Origin: Micromonospora orduensis
GTDB taxonomy: Bacteria > Actinomycetota > Actinomycetes > Mycobacteriales > Micromonosporaceae
Assembly: GCF_006228125.1 (NCBI RefSeq)
Contig: NZ_VDFY01000117.1
Span: forward strand, 1 to 63,211
Length of the DNA: 63,211 nucleotides
Direction: 5' to 3'
Shown here: positions 9,203-19,073 of the stretch, piece after piece
How the letters are laid out: each line of letters begins with the position of its first letter
Numbering within the stretch: position 1 is the stretch's first letter
Made by a program: the position numbers and the translations under genes
Notes under the pieces: generated by a model
Database searches by the model: none
Told to the model about the DNA's origin: nothing
Seen by the model: only the letters and a program-made list of their open reading frames with translations

Positions 9203-10507
9203 TCAGATCGGCAGTTCGATGTCGTCGGCGCGAGCGGCGGCGTTGCGTTCCACCTCGGTCAGCTCGTCAGCCCGCAGGGTCAGTGCGTAGTGCCGCCGCG
9301 GGTCCCAGTCGGCGAACTGGTCCACCCGGTCAAAGACGTCCGCGACGAGCTTCTTGAGGTAGACGCGGGGTGCCACCCCGACCTGACCGCCCAGCGCGCC
9401 GGTGACGGCACGGGCCAGCGTGGCGAGGTAGTCGTCGTCCACCCGAGCGTCGACCTGCGCGCTGGCGTAGATGGCTCGGACCCGGCTGCCGAGTTCAACC
9501 AGGGCGTCGACAGTGAACCCGGATAGCCGCAGTTGGGTGGCGCGGGGGTTGTCCCAGCGCGGGTCGGGGCCTAGGTCGGTGGCGAGACGTTGCGCGAGCG
9601 GCGGGAGCCGCTGGACGCCCTGCGAGCCGTCGAAGAACGCGGGCGTCCCGGTGATCACGAGCAGGAGTCCAGGAAACCGGTCCGCGTGAACCTCGTCGAT
9701 GAGCTGCCGGAGAGCGTTCAGTGCCTTGTCCCGCGCGTCGGAGCGCACCCGTTGCAGCGTCTCGACCTCGTCCAGCACCAGTAGCAGCCCCTGGTGGCCG
9801 CTGTCGCGCAGAACGGTGAGCAGCCCTTGCAGGAAGCTCAGCGCGCCGTAGTGGTCGAGGTCGCCCTTGACCCCGGCTGCCCGCCGCGCGGACGCGGCGA
9901 CGTGCGGCTGCCCACCCAGCCAGGCTGCCAGTCCGTCGGCGGTGAGGTGGTCACCGCTGGCGCTGGCTGCTCGGTAACCGCGCAGGGCGGCGGCGAAGCC
10001 CGGCGTGCTGCGGGAAATGTCGCCCAGCCGGCGTTCCAGCAGGTCATCGACGGCCCGATCGAGCCCCGGCGCATCGTCCTCGGCGACCGTACCCGCGGCG
10101 AGCACGTCCTCCTCCAACGCGAAGATCCAACCGTCGAGTACGGGTCGGAACGCGCTGGGGGCGAACTGCTCCGTGCTGAGGTGCTCTACCAACCGCCGGT
10201 AGACGGTCTCCATTCGGTGCAGTGGTGTTTCCAGCTCGGAGATCTGCACCTCCGCGGCGGCGAAGCCGCGGCGCTTGGCGCGCTCGGCCAGCCAGCGGGT
10301 GAAGAAGGTCTTGCCGGCGCCGTACTCGCCCCGGACCGCCTTGAAGACGCTGCCGCCGCCGGCGACCCGTTCGAGGTCGTCGTCGAGGGCGGCGGTGAAC
10401 CTGTCGAGCCCCACCGCGAGCGCGTCGAGTCCATTGCTCGGGACGACACCCCGACGCAGCGCGTCGATGATGTCCCGGCGCCGTCGAGCCGAGATCTCTC
10501 CGGTCAC
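9203..10507 (-). CDS. brxD: BrxD, BREX ATP-binding protein
   Basis: P-loop ATPase of type 2 BREX, 434 residues. The N-terminal region RRDIIDALRRGVVP leads to Walker A GEYGAGKT (60-67); Walker B LLLVLDEVETL is in the middle and an AAA-like C-terminal segment follows. Family knowledge places it as an accessory ATPase of phage-exclusion complexes. It starts inside the pglZ stop (four-base overlap, 10504-10507) and ends 1 bp before brxHI, so pglZ-brxD-brxHI is one tightly coupled operon. Confidence 0.9.
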   Translation of the reverse strand: MTGEISARRRRDIIDALRRGVVPSNGLDALAVGLDRFTAALDDDLERVAGGGSVFKAVRGEYGAGKTFFTRWLAERAKRRGFAAAEVQISELETPLHRMETVYRRLVEHLSTEQFAPSAFRPVLDGWIFALEEDVLAAGTVAEDDAPGLDRAVDDLLERRLGDISRSTPGFAAALRGYRAASASGDHLTADGLAAWLGGQPHVAASARRAAGVKGDLDHYGALSFLQGLLTVLRDSGHQGLLLVLDEVETLQRVRSDARDKALNALRQLIDEVHADRFPGLLLVITGTPAFFDGSQGVQRLPPLAQRLATDLGPDPRWDNPRATQLRLSGFTVDALVELGSRVRAIYASAQVDARVDDDYLATLARAVTGALGGQVGVAPRVYLKKLVADVFDRVDQFADWDPRRHYALTLRADELTEVERNAAARADDIELPI

Positions 10508-13218
10508 CGCTGCTCCAACCCGAACTGCTCGATCAGCAATTTCCGGTCGAGATGGACGGTGCGGCCGTCCGCGTCGACGGTGATCACGGGATAGCCCTCG
10601 ACCTGAAGGAGCCGACGCAGCGCTGTGATCGTGCCGTTGATCCGGTGCGCAGGTACGCCAGACCGGGCGGCGAGGGTGTCCAAGGTTGCCCGGTCACCGC
10701 CGGCGATCAGCGTGTTCAGCAGCGCGGCGACCCGTTCGTCGGCCAGGGGCAGTCGGGGGTCGCGCCGTTGGGCGTAGCGCTCACTGGAGAGCAGGGCCGT
10801 CACCAGGTCGGGTGCGGTAGGGACAGGCTGCGGTGCGGCGGCCGGCGCGATGACGGCCGGCGCCAGGTCGAAGAGACCGTCGGTCTGCTGCTCAACGGAT
10901 TTGCGCGCGCGACGCCGGGTTGCCGGCGCCGGGTCGGCCGGCGGGGGCGTGCTCTCCGTCAGCGGTTCGCGCCACCAGTCCGGGCTGGCCACCGGCGCGC
11001 CGGCCCAGCCGGGCACGGCGAGGTCGTCACCAGCGGTCAGAACGAGCAGTGGGATGACGGCTTCCGCCGGCGCAGCGCCGCCGTGATAACCCGCCTTGCG
11101 CGGCCCGTACCGCACCTCTTCCCGCCAGGGCAGGACGACGGATCCGCCGCCGAGCACCACCCGGCTGCCGGCGACGGCCACTTCGGCGTCACCGGGCGGG
11201 TCGGTAGGCGGTCGCCAACGGTTCTCACCGCTGGCGCTGGGCAGGGTGACCGACTCGGGGCCACGGTCGACGACGTGGCCGTGGTCGGAGACGATGACGA
11301 CCACCCAGTCCGGGTCGCTCGCGGAGGTCAGCAGGTCGCCGACAGCGGTGATGGTGTCGTCGCCCCAGACGGTGGTACCCGGGTCGCTGCGGTCCAGAGC
11401 GTCATCGATCGTGTTGATGACCGCGGCGACCAAGCGGATCGACGGGTCGTCGAGGGCAGCGAGCACGTCCGGGTCCAGGGCCGCTCCGGCTCCGGCCCGC
11501 AACGCCGACTTGTGCAGCAGCCGCCCGGCGGCGAACCGTTGCTCGAACGCCTTCCGCTCGGCCCGCTGGCCGCCGGCAGCGATGCGCCCGCTCAGCAGGC
11601 TGCACCGGCTGGCCTCGGTGACGGTGGGCAGGGCCGCCAGCACACCCGTGCGCGGGCCGCCGTCGGGGGTGAGTTCCACCCAGGCGCCGGTCCGGGTGAC
11701 GGACTCGGCCAGCTCGGTCGCGGCGGCGACACCCATGCCGTCCATGACGAGCAGCAGCACCCGGCGACCGGTGTCGAGGACCGGCTGGACCACCCGGTCG
11801 AGCACGTCTTCGACGCGCAGTAGCGCGCCGGGCTCCGCTTCGGCGCTAGTAGCGGCGGCGAGCAGCGTGGCGAACTGCTGGTCGTGCCGAGAACGGCGGG
11901 CGTCGACAGCCCGGTGCAGCAGTCGGTACGCCTCGGCGACCTGCGGGTCGGGATCCCCGGCGAAGACGTCGAGCCGGGCCCTATCGACCCAGCCGTCCTG
12001 CCGGACCTGCCGGTGCAACGCGTCGAGCAGGGTGGCCGGTGGCGGGCCGTCGGTGGTGTGCAGCCAGCGCAGCAGGCGGACGGCCATCCGGGCGGTTTCG
12101 ACCCGGCGCGGCTCGGCGGCCCGGTGCTCCTCCACCGTGGCGAGGGCCGACTGTGCCCGTGCGACCGCCGCCGAGAGCGCCGACCCACCGGCCGGTACGG
12201 CGAGTCGGACGGCGTCGGCGAAGGCCCGCAGTCGCTGGACGAATCCGCTGGGCAGGACTGTCGAGGCGCCGAGCAGTGCGGTGATCTCGACCTCGGCGGC
12301 GATCGCCTCGGCCCGCCGCAGCATCCGCATCGCCTCGTCCCGGCCGTTGTCGCCCGACTCGAGCGTCCGGTAGACCCACGCCTCGGCCGCCTGGTGCAGC
12401 AGATCGGCCTGCTGCGGGCTGAGCCGAAGGCCGCCGAACCGGGGCTCCAGTCGGGTACGACCGACGGCTGCCTCCACCTGGACGGCGCCACCGGTGCCGG
12501 TGGGCCAGAGCAGCCCGGCCAGCAGCCCCAGCGGGATGACGTCGACGCCGTGTCCGGCACGTACGGCGGCCATCATCGGCACGGCGGCATGGCCGGCGGT
12601 CCCGGTCAGGTACGCGGTGATGCCGTCGGCGACGGCCTCCGGCAGCTGGGTGAAGCGCAGTTGCCGGCGGGCGTCGGTGCTCCACTGCACCAGACCGCTG
12701 TCGTCGAGTTCGGCGGGTGGCAGGTCGAGCAGTTCGGAGGTGAGGCTGCGCAGCGCATGGTCGCGGGTGAGGATCGCGCCGGGCGGCGCGGGCCAGCCGT
12801 CGGCCGGGGCGTGGTCGGTGAGCGCGTTGGCGACCCAGCGTCCGACCCGGACAAGGGTCGGGTCGAGGGCGGCCACCCCGCCGAACATCTGCCGGACCAG
12901 GTCCCACGGGTCGATCTTGCGGACGGTCTGCTTGCTGAGGTGGGCGAGGACTCCGTCACCCAGCTCGGTGTCGGTCAGCTCGGTCAACAGGACCAGCCGT
13001 TCGCCGTCGGCCCGGTCGTGCAGGGCGGCGCGAGCGGCCAGTGGAGTGGGACACGGCACCACCCGGACCCGACAGCCGTTGATGCTGAGCACCGTTTCGG
13101 CCGGCCCGTCGGGTCGAGCGGTCAGCGCGATGGCATCCGTCGAATCGCCCTCGGCCAGCCACGCCTCGACCTTGCGGCGGATCGCGTCGGGCTGGGCCAC
13201 GCCGACCGGCACGCTCAC
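10504..13218 (-). CDS. pglZ: PglZ, alkaline-phosphatase-superfamily BREX protein
   Basis: Core BREX component, 904 residues. The PglZ domain belongs to the alkaline phosphatase superfamily; metal-ligand motifs are visible as LLLVMDGMG in the middle and IVSDHGHVV about 150 residues later. The N-terminal third is alpha-helical and variable. The C-terminus (after a Pro/Ala-rich linker with RRRARKS) holds a small winged-helix-like segment. In Streptomyces coelicolor the homologue is required for phage growth limitation; its exact reaction is unsettled. It follows pglY by 79 bp and overlaps brxD by four bases. Confidence 0.93.
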   Translation of the reverse strand: MSVPVGVAQPDAIRRKVEAWLAEGDSTDAIALTARPDGPAETVLSINGCRVRVVPCPTPLAARAALHDRADGERLVLLTELTDTELGDGVLAHLSKQTVRKIDPWDLVRQMFGGVAALDPTLVRVGRWVANALTDHAPADGWPAPPGAILTRDHALRSLTSELLDLPPAELDDSGLVQWSTDARRQLRFTQLPEAVADGITAYLTGTAGHAAVPMMAAVRAGHGVDVIPLGLLAGLLWPTGTGGAVQVEAAVGRTRLEPRFGGLRLSPQQADLLHQAAEAWVYRTLESGDNGRDEAMRMLRRAEAIAAEVEITALLGASTVLPSGFVQRLRAFADAVRLAVPAGGSALSAAVARAQSALATVEEHRAAEPRRVETARMAVRLLRWLHTTDGPPPATLLDALHRQVRQDGWVDRARLDVFAGDPDPQVAEAYRLLHRAVDARRSRHDQQFATLLAAATSAEAEPGALLRVEDVLDRVVQPVLDTGRRVLLLVMDGMGVAAATELAESVTRTGAWVELTPDGGPRTGVLAALPTVTEASRCSLLSGRIAAGGQRAERKAFEQRFAAGRLLHKSALRAGAGAALDPDVLAALDDPSIRLVAAVINTIDDALDRSDPGTTVWGDDTITAVGDLLTSASDPDWVVVIVSDHGHVVDRGPESVTLPSASGENRWRPPTDPPGDAEVAVAGSRVVLGGGSVVLPWREEVRYGPRKAGYHGGAAPAEAVIPLLVLTAGDDLAVPGWAGAPVASPDWWREPLTESTPPPADPAPATRRRARKSVEQQTDGLFDLAPAVIAPAAAPQPVPTAPDLVTALLSSERYAQRRDPRLPLADERVAALLNTLIAGGDRATLDTLAARSGVPAHRINGTITALRRLLQVEGYPVITVDADGRTVHLDRKLLIEQFGLEQR

Positions 13219-13297
13219 GATGCCACCTCAGCACGACAGGCTGCGGATCCCGCCGCGCCGGCTTGCCAGTGGGCGAGGCGGCCGACCACCGAGGCTG

Positions 13298-16200
13298 TCA
13301 CCGGATCTCCCAGGTGACCGTGACCCGCCGCCCGGCGGTGACGACGGCCGCGATCTCGGCGGCGACCTTCTCCCAGGTCTCCACGTCAGCAACCTCGCGA
13401 TGCTGCTGGGCGACCGCGATCGGCCCGGCGCCACCGGGCAGCGCGACCGGCCCCGAGTCACCTGGCCCCTCGATCTGAGCCGTACGACCCGGTCCGGCGA
13501 CGCCACCATTCGCGGGCACCTCGACAGGGTCGGACTCACGGGGCTGCTGCTGCCCCGGCACCGTGACGGTAGGGGTCGTCCCCCCGCCGTTCGGCGTACC
13601 GCCGGGGTTGTTGTCTGTGCGGCCTTGCGGCGGGTTGGTGGCGAGCAGCGCCGCCGACGCGTCGACTGCCGTCTGGAGGGCGTCCACCAGGTCCTGGCCG
13701 TGCTGCTGGTGCCGGGCGACCTCCCGGAGCTGCCCGATGATCGCCTGCGCCTGCTCGTCGTGGGCGGCCCGGGCCGAGATCGCCTGGAGCAGGGACCACT
13801 GGTGGCCTCGGGCCATGGCGGTGAGGATGGTGCCCGCCTGGCTGAGCAGTTCTCCGACGGCCTGATCGTCGACGTCACCCAGGTCGGCACGGGCAACCGT
13901 CTCAACCAGCACCACGTCGTCGCGCTCGGCGGCCAGCTCGGTCACGAGTCGGGCCGCGCGGCGGGCGGTGGCGAGCCGGCCGGTCGGCGCCGACGTGTCC
14001 AGGCCCAGCACGTCGGCGTGGGCTTCCAACGCCTTGACGAGGTCGTTCGCCGCTTTCGTGCGTGTACTCGCTGCCGTGCGCAGCGTTCCGGCGAGTTCAC
14101 CGAGGTTGGCCGGCGTCCGCCAGACGGGCAGCACACCGCCGAAGATCGCCGAGCCCCGGCGGACCGCGCCTGCCCAGCTCTGCTCATCGGGCATAGGTGG
14201 GTGGCGCAGCTCCAGCTCGTCGCGCACGAGGGCGAGGTTGCCCACGTCGACCTTGCCGCCGTGTTGGTACCAGGCGAGCTGCTGCTCCAGCCCGAAGACG
14301 ACGATGATCAGGTTTTGCAGCTCACGGTCGAAGCCGAACGCGGCGGGCTCGTCGATGAGCCGGCGCAGCACGTGCACCGGGAAGTGGTCGGTGTAGCCCT
14401 CGTTGGCGGCGGCCTGGAGCAGGTGTTGGCTCCACCGGCAGGTGCTCGTGTTGAGCACGTAGCGGCCGTCGACCAACTCGCCGAGGCGCAGGTTGTTGCA
14501 GACGCGCCGGAGGATGCGCTGGTCGACCGGGTTGGGCACGCTGACGCCGCGAGCAGGGTCGGCGGCGGCCAGCCGGGCGTACTCCAGGATCTTGGTCATC
14601 TCGCTGCGCGTGACGGGCTTCTCGTCGTCGGGCATGGCGGGCCGGCCCGGGTAGGACCAGGCAAGGAGTTCCCCGGTCAGGTTGTGGAACGCCTCGGCGA
14701 GGGTGCCGCCCCGGGGGTCGCCGACGTGCAGGCCCTCGGCGAGGGTGTGGAACACCCCGATGCTGTCGTCCTGCACGTCGGAGCCGCGCGACGTGGCCGA
14801 CCCGTACGCCTGCATCATGGCGCTGATCAGCGTGCCGCGCAGTTGGGTCTGGCGCTGCTGGAGGTAGACCCGGCCCTGCTGGCGGTCGGCGAGGGGCCAG
14901 TCGGCGGCCAGCGAGTTGAGCCGGTCGCCGGTGCCGTTGCCCAGCAGGTAGTTGATCCTGGCGAGCTGGCCGACCTTGCCCATCAGCTCGTCGGTCAGGA
15001 AGTAGGGCAGCCAGAAGACCGTCCGGGAGCCCCGTTCCAGGCGTTCGATCCGGGCGCGGTCAGCGCTGCGTTCGTAGCCCTGCGGGTCGAACGGATAGTC
15101 GATGACGATGCGCCACGCCTCGCCGGTGGCGATCAGCGCGGAGACCGGCATGGTGTCGGGGTCGCGGACGTTGCCGAACTTGACCTGGACGGTGTGCTTC
15201 CGACCCCGCCAGTCCCGGGAGTGCAGCAGCTCACCGAGCTGCCCCTCGGCGCCGGCGATGCCCATCTCGGCGGTGACCAGTTCCCGGATGAGCTGCTGCC
15301 GGACGCCGGTGGTGGTGGCCTCGTCCTCGGGGACCAGGTCGAGGAGCTTGTCGTAGTCGACGGTGTGCAGCTTGAGCGACACCACCGGGTCGGGGGTCTT
15401 GGTCAGGTGCAGCTCGCCGGCGCCGTCGGCGACTCGGTTGAGCCGGTTGAGCACGATCTGCCGCTCGTAGCCGGGGATCGGCGAGGTGATCGAGCCGAAG
15501 TTCAGCGCGTGCAGCTTGGCGGCGGTGAGGTTGTGCAGGGCCGGCACTTCGGGGACCAGCGCGCCGAGCAGCACCGTCTTGACCAGCTTGTCGTCGAGCT
15601 GGAACTGCTGGTGGCCGGCCGCCTGATCTTCGGTGATGCCGTTGAGGTTGAGCAGGATGGGGCGCAGCTTCTGGGTGTAGAGGGTGCGGGCGGCCTGGAA
15701 GAGCTGCTTGAGTTTGGGCCGGTCGGGCAGCTCGCCGTGCAGGACAAGGGGGTCGAAGAGCGCGGCCACCCCGATCAGGTCGTTGACCTTGAGGGTGTCC
15801 CGCCGGTCGACGAGCAGCTCGGTCATCACCTTCAGCGCGGTGCGTTCGCGCTGCAACGCCTGGGAGAGCGCGACCAGGGTGGCGACCAGCGCGGGCGAGA
15901 ACGGGTAGAGCTTGCGGAAGGCGGCGGCGTCGGAGCCAATGCCGGCGTCGCCGTACTGGGCGCCGAGCAGCAGGGCGTCCCAGACCTCCCGGTTGCCCTT
16001 CACGGCAGCGAAGGCGTTGTCGATGACCGCCCGGCCCTCGTCGGTGAGCGGCTTGAGCAGCCGCTTCTCGGTGATCTCGGGCAGGTTGGTGTCGGCGAGG
16101 GCGATCTCGCCGAAGCGGCCCTGGACGCTGCGCATCACGTGCGCCAGGGCCTCGCGCTCGGTGCCGCCGACCTGGGGGCCGAGGAAGTCCTCCAGGTTGC

Positions 16201-17128
16201 GCTGCCGGGCCACGATCGAGATCAGCGGCAGTGGCCGGGTGGCGTCGGCCGACTCGACGAGCTTGTTGAGCTTGGCACCCTCGGTGTTGACGAAGACGTG
16301 GTCGCTGATCTTGGTGGAGAGCCAGAGGATCAGCTCGTCGAGGAAGAGCACCAGGGCGTCGTACCCGAGGGCCTTGGCGTGCCGGGTGATCACGGCGAGG
16401 CCGGTGTCCAGGTCGAGGTACTCCCCGCTGCGGACCGCACCGGTGAAGAACGTGCTGGTCAGCGCACTGACCAGCCGGTCCCGCTGCTCGGTGCCGGGCG
16501 CCGCCGCCGCAGCGGCGGCGTAGCTCTGCGGGGTCCAGCCGTCGGCCTGGGCGCGCAGCGCGGCGAGTGAGAGGCCGCCGCCGGCCGCGGGTGCGCCGCC
16601 ACCGTCGCGCAGCGCCGCGAAGAAGGCGTCGTCGCCCATCCGCTCGCGCAGCCGGGCGGCGTCGTCGAGCATCGCGTCCGACCGGTGTACGGCGGGGACG
16701 GGCGCCTCAGGGTGCAGCGCGGTGATCTGGTTGAGGTAGCCCTCCAGGACGGCCTGCTCGACGGAGCGCGCGTCGAGCATGTGGAAGGTGAGGGTGAGCA
16801 GCCTCCGGTCGCGCAACCAGGGGTCGGCGGCGAGGACTGGCTCGGCCAGGCCACGCACCTCGCGGGCGGCCGGGTTGTGCTGGAGGATCTCCCGCAGCAC
16901 CGCCATGAAGTGCGACTTGCCGGAGCCGAACGAGCCGTGCAGGAACATTGCCTGGGAGCGACCGGTGGTGACCGCGTGGCCGATGCGGCGCAGCGCCTCG
17001 GCGAAGTTGTCCCGAAGCTGGTCGGTGACCACATAGCGGCGCAGGTCGGCGCCCTCGGCGGCGCGGACGACGAAGTCGCCGTCACCGACCGAGGTCGGAA
17101 TCTCGATCACGTCCCGCAACAGAGTCAT
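13298..17128 (-). CDS. pglY: PglY, large BREX ATPase (DUF6079/BrxC-like)
   Basis: Very large P-loop ATPase of type 2 BREX, about 1276 residues. Walker A GSFGSGKS lies at 65-72 from the chosen start. The middle is long and helical, and the C-terminus is low-complexity, rich in Gly, Pro, Asn and Thr before the last 60 residues. ATG 17128 (MTLLRDVIEI) is preferred over the more distal 17179 because GAGGAG lies just upstream and the family begins with this sequence. It probably heads the pglY-pglZ-brxD-brxHI operon. Homologues of this class assemble with other BREX proteins and PglX for host methylation and phage exclusion; the detailed role here is inferred. Confidence 0.92.
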   Translation of the reverse strand: MTLLRDVIEIPTSVGDGDFVVRAAEGADLRRYVVTDQLRDNFAEALRRIGHAVTTGRSQAMFLHGSFGSGKSHFMAVLREILQHNPAAREVRGLAEPVLAADPWLRDRRLLTLTFHMLDARSVEQAVLEGYLNQITALHPEAPVPAVHRSDAMLDDAARLRERMGDDAFFAALRDGGGAPAAGGGLSLAALRAQADGWTPQSYAAAAAAAPGTEQRDRLVSALTSTFFTGAVRSGEYLDLDTGLAVITRHAKALGYDALVLFLDELILWLSTKISDHVFVNTEGAKLNKLVESADATRPLPLISIVARQRNLEDFLGPQVGGTEREALAHVMRSVQGRFGEIALADTNLPEITEKRLLKPLTDEGRAVIDNAFAAVKGNREVWDALLLGAQYGDAGIGSDAAAFRKLYPFSPALVATLVALSQALQRERTALKVMTELLVDRRDTLKVNDLIGVAALFDPLVLHGELPDRPKLKQLFQAARTLYTQKLRPILLNLNGITEDQAAGHQQFQLDDKLVKTVLLGALVPEVPALHNLTAAKLHALNFGSITSPIPGYERQIVLNRLNRVADGAGELHLTKTPDPVVSLKLHTVDYDKLLDLVPEDEATTTGVRQQLIRELVTAEMGIAGAEGQLGELLHSRDWRGRKHTVQVKFGNVRDPDTMPVSALIATGEAWRIVIDYPFDPQGYERSADRARIERLERGSRTVFWLPYFLTDELMGKVGQLARINYLLGNGTGDRLNSLAADWPLADRQQGRVYLQQRQTQLRGTLISAMMQAYGSATSRGSDVQDDSIGVFHTLAEGLHVGDPRGGTLAEAFHNLTGELLAWSYPGRPAMPDDEKPVTRSEMTKILEYARLAAADPARGVSVPNPVDQRILRRVCNNLRLGELVDGRYVLNTSTCRWSQHLLQAAANEGYTDHFPVHVLRRLIDEPAAFGFDRELQNLIIVVFGLEQQLAWYQHGGKVDVGNLALVRDELELRHPPMPDEQSWAGAVRRGSAIFGGVLPVWRTPANLGELAGTLRTAASTRTKAANDLVKALEAHADVLGLDTSAPTGRLATARRAARLVTELAAERDDVVLVETVARADLGDVDDQAVGELLSQAGTILTAMARGHQWSLLQAISARAAHDEQAQAIIGQLREVARHQQHGQDLVDALQTAVDASAALLATNPPQGRTDNNPGGTPNGGGTTPTVTVPGQQQPRESDPVEVPANGGVAGPGRTAQIEGPGDSGPVALPGGAGPIAVAQQHREVADVETWEKVAAEIAAVVTAGRRVTVTWEIR

Positions 17129-17254
17129 CGCCGCTCCTCGCCCCCCACCAGCTCCCCGTGACGCCGGCGTCACCGGCAACCCGCCGATCCTAAGGTGTCA
17201 TCGCCGCAGGTCCCAGCCGCCGGCCGGACGATCAGGAGATCCGTTTGGCCGCGC

Positions 17255-17509
17255 TCACCGCCGCCGGAACCGCCGGGAGCACTCACCGTCGTGGTCGGGC
17301 CGGAGCAGACACCGCCGGCCGCCCGGCATGAGTCGGTCGCAAAAGACCCAGTGGCGTACGTTCTGGTCGTCCTCGGCCGACACAGTGGTGCCGCCTGGCT
17401 CCGTTTGCGGCAGGACGTGCGTCCAGTGCGCCACCACCCGGGCGAGCCGCTGGGCGGAGACCAGGTCGTTCACGACCACCGGCAGGTGGATGACCCAGCG
17501 CTCAGTCAC
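17255..17509 (-). CDS. Small conserved-looking protein of unknown function
   Basis: An 84-residue protein (MTERWVIHLPVVVNDL...) with a C-terminal Cys pair spaced by about 13 residues (CDRLMPGGRRC) and a His/Asp/Cys end (PDHDGECSRR), which could bind a metal. The ATG overlaps the stop of the DivIVA-like gene as ATGA, so the two are translated together. The arrangement and codon usage support a real gene. I do not recognise a named family. It lies 126 bp upstream of pglY on the same strand, so transcription may run into the BREX operon. Confidence 0.6.
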   Translation of the reverse strand: MTERWVIHLPVVVNDLVSAQRLARVVAHWTHVLPQTEPGGTTVSAEDDQNVRHWVFCDRLMPGGRRCLLRPDHDGECSRRFRRR

Positions 17510-17826
17510 TGGTCGTACCCCCGCTCGTTGCGGGCGCGGGCCTGCTCGGACTGCCAGCGGCGCAGCGCGTTCGCGTCCTTGACCCGGTCGGTCTCCCGGC
17601 GGCTCTGCGCGAGCGCGTCGTAGACGACGGCCAGGTCACCGGCGACCCGGTCGAGGAACTCCCGCACCTCCTGCGGGTCGAGCCCACGCCGCCCGAACGG
17701 GGTCGGCCGGAAGCCTCGCTCCCGCACCTGCCAGGGGCGCAACGGATGGTAGGCCGCCGAGCGGTAGCAGGTCGGCCCGCTGACCGACCGCTGACGACGC
17801 CGGGCACGCCGGAAGAAGACGCGCAT
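17506..17826 (-). CDS. DivIVA-domain-like small protein
   Basis: 106 residues. After a basic N-terminus comes RGFRPTPFGRRGLDPQEVREFLDRVA written in the style of the DivIVA N-terminal domain, then a short coiled-coil-like helix rich in Arg, Glu and Ala. DivIVA domains bind curved membrane and organise polar growth, but such short forms are common in actinomycetes and their role is not established. Its stop overlaps the start of the next small gene. The start is ATG 17826, read divergently from the XRE regulator at 18168. Confidence 0.65.
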   Translation of the reverse strand: MRVFFRRARRRQRSVSGPTCYRSAAYHPLRPWQVRERGFRPTPFGRRGLDPQEVREFLDRVAGDLAVVYDALAQSRRETDRVKDANALRRWQSEQARARNERGYDQ

Positions 17827-18087
17827 GACAGGACCTGCCTCTCAACCGTCGAGATTGACCTGTGGAAGGGGCGGGCCCATCGGCCCGCCGCGCACCGACG
17901 GACCCACCCCGGCACCTGCCATCGCAGCCTTCAATGAGCAGTACGACAGCAGGGCACGCATGGCCGCTGAGCAGCGAGAACTCCACAGTGGCCGCACAGG
18001 CAGTGAAGCACTGGGCACATGCAATTGCAACATCTCAATAGCGTCGTCCGACGAGCGGCTTTGCTGATGAGAGATACTGACTGTGAT

Positions 18088-18109
18088 GTGTCTATTGCTT
18101 GTGAGACAC
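18088..18109. promoter_or_regulatory. Inverted repeat in divergent region before XRE gene
   Basis: GTGTCT (18088-18093) and AGACAC (18104-18109) form a perfect inverted repeat with a 10-bp AT-rich spacer. The 341-bp gap between the divergent genes (17827-18167) has a patch near 18010-18110 clearly lower in GC than the coding DNA around it. This fits a promoter/operator region, plausibly bound by the XRE protein encoded 59 bp downstream. Confidence 0.4.
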
Positions 18110-18167
18110 CACGGCGCTTCAATTGGACGGGCAGCTGTTGACGGATAACCACAGTCGGAGGCGGAGA

Positions 18168-19073
18168 GTGTCACAGGCAGTGACGGGCTCGACCATGTTG
18201 CGGCGGCAGATCGGACGCAAGTTCGAGTCGCTCCGTAAGGCGGCGGGACTGACGATGGAACAGGCCGCCGACCGCTTGGACCGAGCCCGCGCGACGCTGC
18301 ACCGGATCGAAAACGGCGCCGAGCACGTCCGCTTCCGACAGGCTGACGTGCAGCAGATGCTCGATCTCTACGGCGCCTCCGCTGAGGACAGCGAGCTGCT
18401 GCTCGCCCTGACGGCAGCGACGCGGGAGAACAAGAACTGGTGGCATGACTACGTGGGCTCCGGCCTGCCGCGCTGGTTTCAGCTCTACATCGGTCTCGAA
18501 GCGGCGGCGTCCGGAATCCGGCAGTACGAGGCCGAGCTGGTTCCCGGCCTGCTTCAGACCCGCGCCTACGCCGAGCAGGTCTTCAAGATGCCCGGTGGCT
18601 CGATCAACGTGGGAGACACTGACGAGCAACAGCGAGCTGTCCAGCTCCGGGTCGAGCGACAGGCACTCCTTACTCGGTTTTCAGCACCGCAACTCAGCGT
18701 GATAATCAACGAGGCGGTGTTGCGCCGACCGGTCGGCAGCGCCACGATCATGGCCGAGCAACTGCACCAGATCCTGAAGGCCGCGGAGCTACCGAATGTA
18801 ACCGTCCAGGTGCTGACTTTTTCTGCCGGGCTGCACGCCGGAGCGATGACCGGAGCCTTCTCGATCCTGGAGTTCCCCCGAGACAGCAGCGGCAAGGAGG
18901 TGGAGCCGCCGGTGGCGTACCTGGAGGCCGCGACCGGCGCGATCTACCTCGACAAGCCGCACGAGACCGCCGCCTACAACACCATCTGGGCCGATATGAC
19001 GGGCCGCGCTCTCAACGAGTCCCGATCGAAGAGCCTGATCCAGCAAGTCGCAGAGGAGTACTCCCGTGCCTGA
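18168..19073 (+). CDS. XRE-family HTH regulator with DUF5753 domain
   Basis: Transcription factor of about 301 residues. The N-terminal helix-turn-helix (GRKFESLRKAAGLTMEQAA...RATLHRIENG) is followed by the DUF5753 domain beginning near ENKNWWHDY and the typical YEAELVPGLLQTRAYAE. In actinomycetes such regulators are nearly always followed by a small DUF397 protein, as here with an 8-base overlap. I choose GTG 18168, preceded by GGAGGCGGAG at a good distance; ATG 18195 is the alternative. XRE-DUF397 pairs are numerous in these genomes and some affect development or antibiotic production, but this one cannot be assigned a target. Confidence 0.9.
   Translation: MSQAVTGSTMLRRQIGRKFESLRKAAGLTMEQAADRLDRARATLHRIENGAEHVRFRQADVQQMLDLYGASAEDSELLLALTAATRENKNWWHDYVGSGLPRWFQLYIGLEAAASGIRQYEAELVPGLLQTRAYAEQVFKMPGGSINVGDTDEQQRAVQLRVERQALLTRFSAPQLSVIINEAVLRRPVGSATIMAEQLHQILKAAELPNVTVQVLTFSAGLHAGAMTGAFSILEFPRDSSGKEVEPPVAYLEAATGAIYLDKPHETAAYNTIWADMTGRALNESRSKSLIQQVAEEYSRA

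Noticed and set aside
12494..16570. Plus-strand open frame of 1358 codons opposite pglY and pglZ.
   Set aside because: Its translation is Gly/Arg/Leu/Val-biased with no domain, and it is the mirror of strongly supported BREX genes with high third-position GC.
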